Source: Granulosicoccus sp964594905 (lineage in GTDB: Bacteria; Pseudomonadota; Gammaproteobacteria; Granulosicoccales; Granulosicoccaceae). Taken from it: DNA of 64,000 bases. The stretch covers positions 1-64,000 of the forward strand of contig CAZQOI010000003.1 of assembly GCA_964594905.1 (NCBI GenBank), in the 5' to 3' direction. This document shows positions 43,641 through 52,359 of this stretch, piece by piece. Every line of letters starts with the position of its first letter. Position 1 is the first letter of the stretch. Made by a program: the position numbers and the translations under genes. The notes below the pieces were generated by a model. That model did not search any database and had not been told where the DNA came from. It saw only the letters and a list, made by a program, of their open reading frames with translations.

Positions 43641-45394
43641 CAGTCATCAACCGAGTTACCGTTGATGCGTGAGAGTATGGCAATACGATCGTTAACATCG
43701 TGTGTTGCCATCAGCGTGTTGACTTGTTTCTTTAATGTTGCTCGACGACTGTCAATCAGGCTTCGCTTTACTTCAAGGAGTAGGTTAGGTGGCATGCTGA
43801 AATCAGTTAGCCCAAGCCCCAAAAGCAGACGAACATAGCGCGGGTCTCCCGCCATCTCACCACACATGGCGACTGGGATTCCTGCCTTGTATCCGGCATC
43901 GATCGTGTGGCGAATCAAAGACAACACCGCAGGGTGTGTTGGGTCGTACAGGTAATTCACCTGATCATCGATGCGATCTATAGCCAATGTGTACTGGATC
44001 AGATCGTTGGTTCCAATGGATAGGAAATCGAGAACCTCGGCAAACTGATCCGCCGCAATCGCCGCGGCTGGGACTTCTATCATCGCGCCAATGGGCAAGT
44101 TTTCATCATGCTCGACACCTTCCTCGACAAGCGCTGCCTTGACGGTGTTGATTAGCGCCAGTGTCTGCTGTACTTCATTGATGTTGGTTACCATCGGCAG
44201 TAGCAAGCGAATCGGACCTTTAGCCGAGGCGCGCAGTATGGCTCTAAGCTGTGGAATGAATAACGAGGTGTCATTGAGACAAAGTCGTATGCCGCGCAAA
44301 CCCATTGCCGGGTTATGCGCCAAAGGCCCTGTACTGCCTTGCGAATTGGCGCTTATTTGCTTGTCGGCACCGAGATCTGCGGTGCGTATGGTCAAGGGTT
44401 TGCCCTTTAGCGCTCTGAGTACCTTGGTGTAAACCTTCAGATGATCCTGTTCAGTCGGCACCGTGTCAGTATTCATATACAGAAATTCAGTTCGGTATAG
44501 ACCAACACCGTTTGCGTTAACTCTTTTAAGTGCTTTTAAATCCTCTTCAATTTCGATATTGGCAGACAGACTCAGTTTCACACCATCACGAGTAACAGCC
44601 TTGGTGTCGATCAGTTTGGTTAGCTCTCGCTGGCGTAACTTGATGGCTTTCTGCTGACGCCTGAAACCCTTGAGCATGTCATCGGTGGCTTCGGCAAACA
44701 GGCTACCATTGCGACCATCGAGTGTGACCAGCTCGCCAGGCTTTACATATCGACGTACATTGGACACACCAACAATTGCAGGTATGCCTAGGCTGCGTGC
44801 AAGTATGGCGGTGTGCGATAACTGTCCACCGGTTTCTGTCACAAAACCTGCGACACCAAAGTGTTGAAGATTGACTGTATCGGCTGGAGTCAGATCATCG
44901 GCAATGATGATTTGCCCCTTGACATGCTCGCCGGCAATGGCAGGTTCAACATCGCTATCGTCGAGGCTTCGCAGTACTGAATCGATAACATGGCTAACGT
45001 CATCCATGCGGGTAGCAAGATAACTGTCTTCCATTGATCCGAACACCTTGGCAAGTTCTTCGCGTTGCTGCTGCATGGCAGCTTCTGCGTTAACAAGCTC
45101 GGTTTTGATAATTTCGATGGGACGTTGTGACAGCAAGCTGTCATCAAGCATCAGGATGTGCGTTTCGATAAAAGCGCTGACATCGCTTGGCGCGTCTTTG
45201 GGGATGTTGTCACGTGCCGTTAGCAATTCCTTTTTGGCCGTTTTCAGGGCACGTTTGAGCCGACGTATTTCAGCAGGGACGGCTTTTTTTGACAAACTTC
45301 GTGAGGTGATGTCGATCTGATTGCGACGCAACAGATAAGCGTTGCCAATGGCGATGCCTCGGGATACTCCTATACCGGTGAACATCAGGCTCAT
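43640..45394 (-). CDS. ptsI: PTS enzyme I (phosphoenolpyruvate-protein phosphotransferase)
   Basis: A 584-residue enzyme I. It transfers phosphate from PEP to HPr. The phospho-His lies in ETGGQLSHTAILARSLGIPA, and the C-terminal PEP domain has FLYMNTDTVPTEQD, LGIGT-like SIGTNDLIQYTLA and VAMCGEMAGDPRY. It has no N-terminal GAF domain, so it is the PtsI form and not PtsP/EI-Ntr. No sugar-specific EIIB/EIIC genes occur in the window, and with HprK, RapZ and EIIA-Ntr nearby it probably serves a regulatory phosphorelay. Confidence 0.93.
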   Translation of the reverse strand: MSLMFTGIGVSRGIAIGNAYLLRRNQIDITSRSLSKKAVPAEIRRLKRALKTAKKELLTARDNIPKDAPSDVSAFIETHILMLDDSLLSQRPIEIIKTELVNAEAAMQQQREELAKVFGSMEDSYLATRMDDVSHVIDSVLRSLDDSDVEPAIAGEHVKGQIIIADDLTPADTVNLQHFGVAGFVTETGGQLSHTAILARSLGIPAIVGVSNVRRYVKPGELVTLDGRNGSLFAEATDDMLKGFRRQQKAIKLRQRELTKLIDTKAVTRDGVKLSLSANIEIEEDLKALKRVNANGVGLYRTEFLYMNTDTVPTEQDHLKVYTKVLRALKGKPLTIRTADLGADKQISANSQGSTGPLAHNPAMGLRGIRLCLNDTSLFIPQLRAILRASAKGPIRLLLPMVTNINEVQQTLALINTVKAALVEEGVEHDENLPIGAMIEVPAAAIAADQFAEVLDFLSIGTNDLIQYTLAIDRIDDQVNYLYDPTHPAVLSLIRHTIDAGYKAGIPVAMCGEMAGDPRYVRLLLGLGLTDFSMPPNLLLEVKRSLIDSRRATLKKQVNTLMATHDVNDRIAILSRINGNSVDD

Positions 45395-45399
45395 CGGTT

Positions 45400-45669
45400 T
45401 TATTCCTCTTCTTCGAAGCGCTGTTCGATCAGTTGGACAATGGCATCCATTGCCGCTGCGGCATCAGGTCCGTCCGCGTAAAGTGTGACTGTCGAGCCAC
45501 AGCTTGCCGCTAACATCATGACCCCCATTATGCTCTTGCTGTTGACTCGTTGTCCTTCTTTCTCGATATCAATATCAGATTCGAAGGTCGACGAGAGCTT
45601 TACAAGCTTTGCCGCTGCACGTGCGTGCAGGCCAAGCTTGTTGATAATTTCTATCTCTCTTGTCAGCAC
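45400..45669 (-). CDS. ptsH: HPr phosphocarrier protein
   Basis: An 89-residue HPr. The active His is in NKLGLHARAAAKLV, and the regulatory Ser is in RVNSKSIMGVMMLAAS. Ser-46 with its surrounding residues is kept, consistent with the hprK gene 880 bases upstream. It sits five bases before ptsI and four bases after rapZ. It may be called NPr in enterobacteria; the Ser-46 context and HprK favour a regulated HPr. Confidence 0.93.
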   Translation of the reverse strand: MLTREIEIINKLGLHARAAAKLVKLSSTFESDIDIEKEGQRVNSKSIMGVMMLAASCGSTVTLYADGPDAAAAMDAIVQLIEQRFEEEE

Positions 45670-45673
45670 GGTT

Positions 45674-46546
45674 TCAGGCTAGCTCTCGGTGTCTTATGGA
45701 TACATTATCGCGCGCTTCGGAAAAGTGTGCTGCTAAACGTTCGCTTAAATAGACGCTCCGATGCCGACCGCCAGTGCAACCAATGGATACAGTCAGATAC
45801 GCGCGATTTTCGGCCTCGAACAAAGGCAACCAGCGAATCAGGAAGTCACGGATGTGCAGAAACATATCTTCAACATCTTCTGCACTTTCAAGAAAATGAA
45901 CGATCGGTTCCTCACGACCATCGAACTGACGCAGTTCAGGTTCCCAGTGTGGATTGGGCAGGCAACGCACATCGAACATGAAGTCAGTACTGGCAGGTGT
46001 TCCATGCTTGAAACCGAACGATTGAAAAGTCAGGCCGAGCAAACTGTCCTGATTGCCAAGAATATAGGTTCTGACGATATCTCGGAGATCGTGTAGTGTC
46101 AGATTCGATGTGTCGATAACGAAATCGGCATCGTGCTTTATGTTATCGAGTAGATGGACCTCTTCATCTATCGCATTTATCAATGGTTGGTTTTCAGTGT
46201 TTCCGGTGCTAAGTGGATGTTTGCGTCGAGTTTCAGAAAAGCGCGTGACCAAAGTCTTGCGATCGGTATCGAGAAAGACCACGTCCAGTTTTACATCTGC
46301 ACGTTTGCGTAGATCCTTCAGCAATGCTGTGAGGTTGGCGGTTGATGCTCGCTCGCTGCGCATGTCGACGCCAATGGCCAGCTTTTCATAGTGATCGGCC
46401 TGGCTGGCCAGCAGCCTGTCAATCAGGTCGAGTGTCAGGTCGGCAGGCAGATTGTCGATGCAGTGAAAACCTTCGTCTTCAAGCGCATGCAAGGCCACAC
46501 TCTTGCCAGAACCGGACAAACCGGTAATCACTGTTATTCGTCTCAT
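45674..46546 (-). CDS. rapZ: RNase adapter RapZ
   Basis: A 290-residue RapZ. Walker A ITGLSGSGKSVALHALED is at the N terminus, the central NTENQPL-DAID region follows, and the C-terminal domain has RFLPNPHW-type RCLPNPHWEPELR and IGCTGGRHRSVYLSERLA. In E. coli RapZ guides RNase E to GlmZ and so controls glucosamine-6-phosphate synthesis for envelope precursors. Small RNA partners are not seen in this window. It lies six bases after hprK. Confidence 0.94.
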   Translation of the reverse strand: MRRITVITGLSGSGKSVALHALEDEGFHCIDNLPADLTLDLIDRLLASQADHYEKLAIGVDMRSERASTANLTALLKDLRKRADVKLDVVFLDTDRKTLVTRFSETRRKHPLSTGNTENQPLINAIDEEVHLLDNIKHDADFVIDTSNLTLHDLRDIVRTYILGNQDSLLGLTFQSFGFKHGTPASTDFMFDVRCLPNPHWEPELRQFDGREEPIVHFLESAEDVEDMFLHIRDFLIRWLPLFEAENRAYLTVSIGCTGGRHRSVYLSERLAAHFSEARDNVSIRHRELA

Positions 46547-46552
46547 AAACTT

Positions 46553-47518
46553 TCAGGAATCCCGCATTGCTTGTGCCTGTTTGCGAATCAGATCTTCCGA
46601 GGCGCTATAGCCACCTTCAATGAGTATCTGATCGCGAACAGCAGCTTCAATCAATACGGCCAGGTTGCGACCAGGTGCTACCGGAATGGTGCGCTCAGGT
46701 ACTTCGACTTCAAGTATGGTCCGGCTGCGTGATGGTGTTGCTATGCGATCTCCAACGAGGTCTGCAAGGCCTTTACCTGCGCCCGCCACATTTGGATCTA
46801 TTTGTTCCAGATGTACGATAAAGCGCAGCATCTTTCGGGAACGTGTGTGGGCATGTCCATACATCAGTGCAATATTCAGTACACCTATCCCGCGGACTTC
46901 AAGAAAATCCTGCAATAGCGCGGGGCACTCACATTCAAGCGTTCCAGGTGCGATTCTCGTGAACTCCGGCGCATCATCGGCAACCAGAATATGGCCGCGA
47001 CTGATTAGCTCTAATGCTAATTCACTTTTACCAACGCTTGCATCGCCGGTTATCAGCACACCAGTTCCATGCACGTCCATCATCACGCCGTGAACGATCT
47101 CGCGGGTGGCAAGGTGTTGCATCAGCAAATAACGCAAGCTTTTCTGGAGTTCGCTGTAGCCGAGCTTTGACTGAAAAACCGGAATTGACTTGCGCATCGC
47201 CAAGGCGACAATTGCAGGTGGTGTGGCTAAGTTGTCAGAGACGATAAACAGGTCAGTGTTGAGTTCCAGATCATATTCAAAACGCGAATGATCTAGCACT
47301 GAGCTTTCGCTGAAAAGACGCACCTCGGATGCGCCAAGCAGCTGGATTCGATTTGGGCTGTTGAAGTTAAGTGGCCCCAGCAGGCGAGGGCGATGACCGG
47401 GTTTAACATCTCGGGTCAGTTCGCGTCTTCCACCTTCCTCGCTGACTTGCCAGCTTAGCTTGAGTGGCTCGGCAAAGGCGCTGAAGGCTTCCGCGACATT
47501 GAGTTTGCGACTACCCAT
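46553..47518 (-). CDS. hprK: HPr kinase/phosphorylase
   Basis: A 321-residue HprK. The kinase domain has Walker A VLITGDASVGKSELALELI, VADDAPEFTRI, and the family signature FLEVRGIGVLNIALMYG. The N-terminal domain is the less conserved regulatory part. It should phosphorylate HPr at Ser-46 and dephosphorylate it. In Proteobacteria HprK commonly lies with ptsN, rapZ and ptsH, as here. No damage is visible. Confidence 0.93.
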   Translation of the reverse strand: MGSRKLNVAEAFSAFAEPLKLSWQVSEEGGRRELTRDVKPGHRPRLLGPLNFNSPNRIQLLGASEVRLFSESSVLDHSRFEYDLELNTDLFIVSDNLATPPAIVALAMRKSIPVFQSKLGYSELQKSLRYLLMQHLATREIVHGVMMDVHGTGVLITGDASVGKSELALELISRGHILVADDAPEFTRIAPGTLECECPALLQDFLEVRGIGVLNIALMYGHAHTRSRKMLRFIVHLEQIDPNVAGAGKGLADLVGDRIATPSRSRTILEVEVPERTIPVAPGRNLAVLIEAAVRDQILIEGGYSASEDLIRKQAQAMRDS

Positions 47519-47534
47519 CCTGGTGTGCTTCTGC

Positions 47535-48152
47535 TTACTCTAGTGGAGGCAATTCGGCGATGTGTTCGAACAGGGCCGCGGGATCCTCGAAGGATCGAAG
47601 TTCTTGTCGTAACGATTCGCTGCTGAAACGCCGCGCAAGCTTGGCGAGAATCTCCAAGTGCTCGTCATTACATTTCTCGGGTACCAGTAGTCCAAGTATC
47701 AGGTCGACATCTTGATTGTCCGTGCTTTCGAAGTCGACGCCCTGATCCAGTGTGATCATGGCTGCTAACGGCTTTTCGATAGCGCACATACGGCTGTGTG
47801 GTAGCGCAACGCCATGGCCAAGGCCGGTCGCCCCCAACCTTTCACGACTGATCAGTGCATCCAGGATGTCCATATCTGACAGGTGATCCCGCATATCGTC
47901 TTTCGTGCTTTTGCCGTTTTTCTTCTTTGATTTAGTGTCTTTGCCCTGAGATTGCTTGATCTGGGACTGAGCCTTGAAGCTGGCAGGATCTTTTGCCTCA
48001 TCTGCATCGCTCGTCTCAGACTCTTCTATGCCGAGACTTTCGCGTACCGCGGCACCGAGTAGTTCAGCAAGCGTTTGCAATGCGCGTTTTTTGCTCTGAA
48101 TGCGCACATTACAGCTGATGCTCTCTGGAGTAAGTAGTTCGGGTAAATCCAT
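47535..48152 (-). CDS. ptsN: PTS IIA-Ntr with charged insertion
   Basis: A 205-residue EIIA-Ntr, about 45 residues longer than E. coli PtsN. The N-terminal strand (LLTPESISCNV) and phospho-His loop GHGVALPHSRMCAIEKPLAA are standard. Between them, roughly residues 42-85, lies a Ser/Asp/Lys-rich insertion (including SKKKNGKSTKDD). Such an insertion in the N-terminal helical part is unusual and probably forms a disordered loop. PtsN regulates potassium transport, nitrogen and envelope functions through its phosphorylation state. Confidence 0.92.
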   Translation of the reverse strand: MDLPELLTPESISCNVRIQSKKRALQTLAELLGAAVRESLGIEESETSDADEAKDPASFKAQSQIKQSQGKDTKSKKKNGKSTKDDMRDHLSDMDILDALISRERLGATGLGHGVALPHSRMCAIEKPLAAMITLDQGVDFESTDNQDVDLILGLLVPEKCNDEHLEILAKLARRFSSESLRQELRSFEDPAALFEHIAELPPLE

Positions 48153-48185
48153 GATGTCTTTAGTGTGTCTGTTGCAGTCAAAACA

Positions 48186-48230
48186 AAGGCCCTGTCGGCG
48201 CCCGTATCAACGGTCGCCTGGCAGGGCCTT
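48186..48230 (-). terminator. hairpin between hpf and ptsN, possible attenuator
   Basis: aaggccctg (48186-48194) and cagggcctt (48222-48230) form a perfect 9-bp stem with a 27-base loop. Reading on the minus strand, the stem is followed by TGTTTTGAC, a poor T tract. It may partly stop transcription after hpf. Confidence 0.4.
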
Positions 48231-48280
48231 CGTTCCGAGGAGGCTATTGTGCTCCCTTGGCGCGCTATTGAAAAGCGACG

Positions 48281-48613
48281 CTAATCAATATCTGGTTCTT
48301 TGTGTCGATCTGGCTCTTTGTGGCGTCGATGTTTTTTTTGTTTCTCTTTATGGCGGATCAGTTGGCGATCGAGTTTGTCAGTCAGTAGGTCGATGGCGGC
48401 GTACATATCCGGCTCAGTCGTGTCGGCGTAGAGCTTGGCGCCGGTGACCTCTATTGTGGCTTCCGCCTTCTGGCGGAGCTTTTCCACCGATAGAATCACG
48501 TGAATGCCGAATAGATTTTCAGAGTGGCGCTGAAGACGCTCCATTTTCTCAGAAACATAATTGCGCATGGAGCTTGTCACGTCGACATGATGGCCGGTAA
48601 CAGTAAGATTCAT
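48281..48613 (-). CDS. hpf: ribosome hibernation-promoting factor (short form)
   Basis: A 110-residue HPF/YfiA-like protein. MNLTVTGHHVDVTSSMRNYV and YAAIDLLTDKLDRQLIRHKEK are family hallmarks. The start is ATG 48613, preceded by AGGAG; a much longer upstream frame to 48847 is ignored because its translation has no family similarity. The C terminus is a basic tail with HKEPD twice. It should dimerise or silence ribosomes in stationary phase. It lies in the rpoN-hpf-ptsN order typical of Proteobacteria, 254 bases after rpoN, an unusually long gap. Confidence 0.93.
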   Translation of the reverse strand: MNLTVTGHHVDVTSSMRNYVSEKMERLQRHSENLFGIHVILSVEKLRQKAEATIEVTGAKLYADTTEPDMYAAIDLLTDKLDRQLIRHKEKQKKHRRHKEPDRHKEPDID

Positions 48614-48867
48614 ATGGCAACTCCTGGGGTCAAAGTGAGGCCGTAAAGGCCGGTGCGACAGGCTTGTCGCGGGAAATTCGGGATTAATTCTGCTGGGTCT
48701 GAGCTCGAGGTCTGGGCTCGGTATTTTGCCGCTGCCCGTTTCGGGCTGCGTTGAGGTCAGGGTGGCTGCTACGCGTAGGTAGAGCGGCCCAACAATGATG
48801 TGCTGGGCGGTCGGTAAGTTGTCTGTCTTATACAGCAGGTCAGGCATAGTTCTCCTGAAATTAACAA

Positions 48868-50397
48868 CTAATTCAATCGTTTACGTTCGTTTGACGGCGG
48901 TATAGCCATAGACTCACGATACTTGGCTACGGTCCTTCGCGCAACCTGTATTCCCTCAGCGACCAATGTGCTGGCGATCTTGCTGTCGGACAGCGGTTTT
49001 GTGGCGTCCTCCGCAGCGATGAATTTGCGAATCATGGCGCGTATCGCAGTTGCCGAACATTCGCCACCGTTGGCAGTGGACACGTGGCTCGAGAAGAAAT
49101 ATTTGAATTCGAAGATGCCACGTGGGGTGTGAATGTATTTTTGTGTCGTGACTCGCGAAATGGTCGACTCGTGCAGGCTCAATTGCTCTGCGATATCACG
49201 TAGAACCAAAGGTTTCATCGCCTCGTCGCCATACTCAAGGAAACTTCGCTGCCGCTCAACAATTGCGGTGGCGACCCTTAGTAGTGTTTCGTTACGGCTT
49301 TGCAGGCTTTTGATAAACCAGCGAGCTTCCTGCAAGTGGTTGCGCATAAAGCTGTTGTCATCGCTTTTGTCGGCACGTTTGACCATACCGGCATACAAGG
49401 AATTGATACCAAGCTTAGGCGCGATGTCAGGATTTAATTCGACACGCCAAACACCTTTGACTTTCTTGACGAAAACATCGGGCACGATGTATTGATCATG
49501 ATCATTGACAAGTTGCCGACCCGGTCGTGGGTTTAGGCTGCGGATCAGTGCAATTGCTGCTTGTAACTGTTCGTCGTTGATTTTGAACAAGCGTCGCAGG
49601 CGTGAAAAATCATGTGCGGCAAGTAGATCAAGATGATCCTTGACGATACCGCGTGCATGCATGACAGTATCCGAATCTGTCATTTGCGCCAGCTGAATGG
49701 TCATGCACTCGCTCGCATCGCGTGCTCCACAACCCGCAGGATCCAGATTTTGCACAAGATGCAAGACGGTCTCGAATTCATCTTCGGTGTACATCTCCTC
49801 AGGAAGCGTAAAGTCCCGATTCAGACCTTCTAGCAGTGTGTCTACATCGTCAAGGAGGTAACCGTTATTATCAACGGCATCAATGATTGTTTCAGCGATT
49901 ACTTGGTCGCGTTCTGACAATGGAGCGAAGCGAATCTGTTCGTTCAAGTGATCCTGAATACTGGATATTCCTGAGTTATGAAACTCAGTAAAGTCACGTG
50001 ATTCGCCATCACTAGGAGCAGTGCCTGAACTGGTTGGCGTTGCCGCTTCGTAGATATCTTCCCATGCGCTATCCACAGGTAGATCTTCTGGCATGACATC
50101 ATCGCTTGGGCCGGCTATCTCCGTGCTGCCGTTCTCGTCACTGTGTGCGGCTTCGGCGACTTGCTTTTCTTCATCGCGCTTTGCTTCTCGAGTTTCCTTT
50201 GACTCATTGGCTAAATCGGCCTCGCGTGGCTCACCGGAGTCTTCCTCCTGCATCTCCAGCATCGGATTGTTTTCGAGAGCGCTTTGGATCTCGGTTTGAA
50301 GCTCGAGGGTGGAAAGTTGCAAGAGCTTGATCGCCTGTTGAAGCTGAGGCGTCATGGCCAGTGATTGGCCCATCTTGATCTGCAGAGACTGTTTCAT
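48868..50397 (-). CDS. rpoN: RNA polymerase sigma-54 factor RpoN
   Basis: A 509-residue sigma-54. The glutamine-rich activator-interacting N terminus is QSLAMTPQLQQAIKLLQLST, an acidic linker (about residues 50-140) follows, then the core-binding part and the helix-turn-helix that reads the -12 element. The RpoN box ARRTVAKYRESMAIPPS is intact. Promoters with a GG/GC spacing of the -24/-12 type were not found near any gene here by eye. Confidence 0.96.
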   Translation of the reverse strand: MKQSLQIKMGQSLAMTPQLQQAIKLLQLSTLELQTEIQSALENNPMLEMQEEDSGEPREADLANESKETREAKRDEEKQVAEAAHSDENGSTEIAGPSDDVMPEDLPVDSAWEDIYEAATPTSSGTAPSDGESRDFTEFHNSGISSIQDHLNEQIRFAPLSERDQVIAETIIDAVDNNGYLLDDVDTLLEGLNRDFTLPEEMYTEDEFETVLHLVQNLDPAGCGARDASECMTIQLAQMTDSDTVMHARGIVKDHLDLLAAHDFSRLRRLFKINDEQLQAAIALIRSLNPRPGRQLVNDHDQYIVPDVFVKKVKGVWRVELNPDIAPKLGINSLYAGMVKRADKSDDNSFMRNHLQEARWFIKSLQSRNETLLRVATAIVERQRSFLEYGDEAMKPLVLRDIAEQLSLHESTISRVTTQKYIHTPRGIFEFKYFFSSHVSTANGGECSATAIRAMIRKFIAAEDATKPLSDSKIASTLVAEGIQVARRTVAKYRESMAIPPSNERKRLN

Positions 50398-50532
50398 TCA
50401 ACGTATCCGGGAAGCCTGATAACAAGGGAATACAACCAGCAGTGAATATGCAAAGGCAAAAAGCTGGCCCGTTTCGAGTATGGCTGATCGCGGAAAGATT
50501 ACAAACCGGTGTGGCTCCAATGCGTGAACCGT

Positions 50533-51261
50533 TTAGATCGAAAAATTGTCGCCCAGATAGACTTTTTTGACTTGCTCGTTGCTAAGCACCTCGTCTGAGG
50601 TGCCTTCGGCGATCAGTTTGCCTCCACTCAGTATGTACGCCCGGTCGCAGATTCCGAGGGTTTCACGCACATTGTGATCGGTTATCAGAACGCCGATGTT
50701 ACGTTCTTTCAGATGCGTGATAATGCGCTGGATATCCAGAATCGAGATTGGATCAACCCCGGCGAAAGGTTCGTCCAGCAGAATAAACCCCGGGTCAGCT
50801 GACAATGCGCGGGCAATCTCCACTCGACGGCGCTCGCCACCTGAAAGGCTTACCCCCAAACTCTCACGGATATGACCAATCTGCAATTCTTCAAGCAGAG
50901 ATTCGAGCCGGTCACGTCTATCAGACTTGCTCAATCCTCGACGAGTTTCGAGGATTGCCATAATGTTCTGTTCGACTGTCAGCTGTCTAAACACCGACGC
51001 TTCCTGTGGCAAATAACCGACGCCCAGTCGAGCACGCGAATGCATTGGATGATGTGTGATGTCAGTGTCATCGATAAAGATGCGTCCTTGGTCTGGTTTG
51101 ACCAAGCCCACTACCATATAAAAACAGGTTGTCTTGCCTGCGCCATTTGGCCCCAGAAGCCCAACAACATCGCCACTCGACACACTTAAGCTTACGCCCT
51201 CAAGAATGCGACGCTTTTTATAGGCCTTGTGCAGAGACTCGGCCTTCAGAGTGCGTGTCAT
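50533..51261 (-). CDS. lptB: LPS export ABC ATPase LptB
   Basis: A 242-residue ATPase of the LptB2FGC complex that extracts LPS from the inner membrane. Walker A is GPNGAGKTTCFYM, the signature is SLSGGERRRVEIARAL, Walker B is FILLDEPFAGVDPIS, and the H-loop is VLITDHNVRETLG. Its ATG overlaps the end of lptA. It stands between lptA and rpoN, the universal order in Gammaproteobacteria. Confidence 0.96.
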   Translation of the reverse strand: MTRTLKAESLHKAYKKRRILEGVSLSVSSGDVVGLLGPNGAGKTTCFYMVVGLVKPDQGRIFIDDTDITHHPMHSRARLGVGYLPQEASVFRQLTVEQNIMAILETRRGLSKSDRRDRLESLLEELQIGHIRESLGVSLSGGERRRVEIARALSADPGFILLDEPFAGVDPISILDIQRIITHLKERNIGVLITDHNVRETLGICDRAYILSGGKLIAEGTSDEVLSNEQVKKVYLGDNFSI

Positions 51262-51782
51262 TAGCGTTTCGGTGCCTCGAGGCGGATGGTTACACGTCCA
51301 CTTTCTTTGCTGCCTTCAGCGCTGACCCGTTGCGTTTTTACGTTAAATTCAATGCGTTCGCTGGTCAGGTTACGTCTTGGTTGAACCAACTTTGCGGTAC
51401 CGGATAGAACAAGGGTGCCTTCAATCGCGTTGTAACTGATCTCACCAGCTTCACCACGCATCAGTTCGCCCGCTTCATTCTCCTGTTCGAACTTGATGGG
51501 TGATCCCTTGCCATCGATGCGCGACAAGGCATTGTTCTCTAGCGTGATTGCAATTTCATCGGCAGTAATTCTCATTGTTCCCTGGCGAATTTCCACATTC
51601 CCAATCAACAGCTGAGTACCAGCCCTGTCGTCGTACTCAGAGCGATCAGCACTGACATCGATTGGTTGATCGAGATCACTTTCGCGTGCATGCGAATTAC
51701 CGGTGTGCAGTCCGAGACAAGCTGTGAGACAAAATACGGCGAATTTGGAGCGTAGTCGTTTAGGGATCGCTTGGTGGGTCAT
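51261..51782 (-). CDS. lptA: LPS periplasmic bridge protein LptA
   Basis: A 173-residue periplasmic protein with signal peptide (FAVFCLTACLGLHTGNSHA) and a beta-jellyroll OstA domain: DRSEYDDRAGTQLLIGNVEI, RQGTMRITADEIAITLE and GTAKLVQPRRNLTSERI. It forms the bridge that carries LPS from LptC to LptD. Its start lies inside the lptC gene (23-base overlap), which ensures matched expression. Confidence 0.92.
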   Translation of the reverse strand: MTHQAIPKRLRSKFAVFCLTACLGLHTGNSHARESDLDQPIDVSADRSEYDDRAGTQLLIGNVEIRQGTMRITADEIAITLENNALSRIDGKGSPIKFEQENEAGELMRGEAGEISYNAIEGTLVLSGTAKLVQPRRNLTSERIEFNVKTQRVSAEGSKESGRVTIRLEAPKR

Positions 51783-52359
51783 AACGTCCGGTTACCTGTG
51801 AGACCAGTGTCAGCTTGCCTTCGTCGATCGCCGACTGCAAGCCGACCGCATCCAAGCGCCAATTCTCCGCCTTGATAGTGATTGCCTGATCCGTTGTCAC
51901 GCGGTTATTGTCGGTTTCAACTTGAAGATTACTGGTGGTGATGGTGATTGAGTCTGCGACCTGACTAAGACGCTGCATCGTGACGTCTCCGAGTAAGGTC
52001 ACGACATCAGGGTTAGTGTCAAAACGCCCCTCACTTGAAACCAGGTGCCAACTGGCAGCGGGACGGTGCATGGTCATGATGGGTTTTATGATTTCGGAGT
52101 GATCATCTTCCGGGTAGTGAGCTAGAGATTGTCCATGCAGCTCGTATTCAAGTGATCCGTTTGCCGCGAACTTTCGGGTTACAAATTCTTCGAGGTAATA
52201 ATCAGAGCGGGTGTCTTTCATCTCTATCGTTGCCTCATCAGCTATCGTGATGGGGTCCTCTATCCAGTCTCTGACAACAATCGCGATGATGAGCAGTGGT
52301 ATCAATAACCAATACCGGGACAGCACCCGAGATAAACCTGTCCAGGCTCTGCTTAACAT
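51760..52359 (-). CDS. lptC: LPS export membrane protein LptC
   Basis: A 199-residue bitopic protein with one N-terminal membrane helix (YWLLIPLLIIAIVVRDW) and a periplasmic beta-jellyroll domain (FAANGSLEYELHGQSLAHYPED, NPDVVTLLGDVTM). It passes LPS from LptB2FG to LptA. An in-frame TTG lies just before, but ATG 52359 is chosen since AGGAG precedes it and the ATG shares one base with the kdsD stop. Confidence 0.9.
   Translation of the reverse strand: MLSRAWTGLSRVLSRYWLLIPLLIIAIVVRDWIEDPITIADEATIEMKDTRSDYYLEEFVTRKFAANGSLEYELHGQSLAHYPEDDHSEIIKPIMTMHRPAASWHLVSSEGRFDTNPDVVTLLGDVTMQRLSQVADSITITTSNLQVETDNNRVTTDQAITIKAENWRLDAVGLQSAIDEGKLTLVSQVTGRYDPPSDP

Noticed and set aside
48614..48847. Longer N terminus for hpf
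   Set aside because: The upstream frame shows no HPF similarity and AGGAG before 48613 supports the short form.
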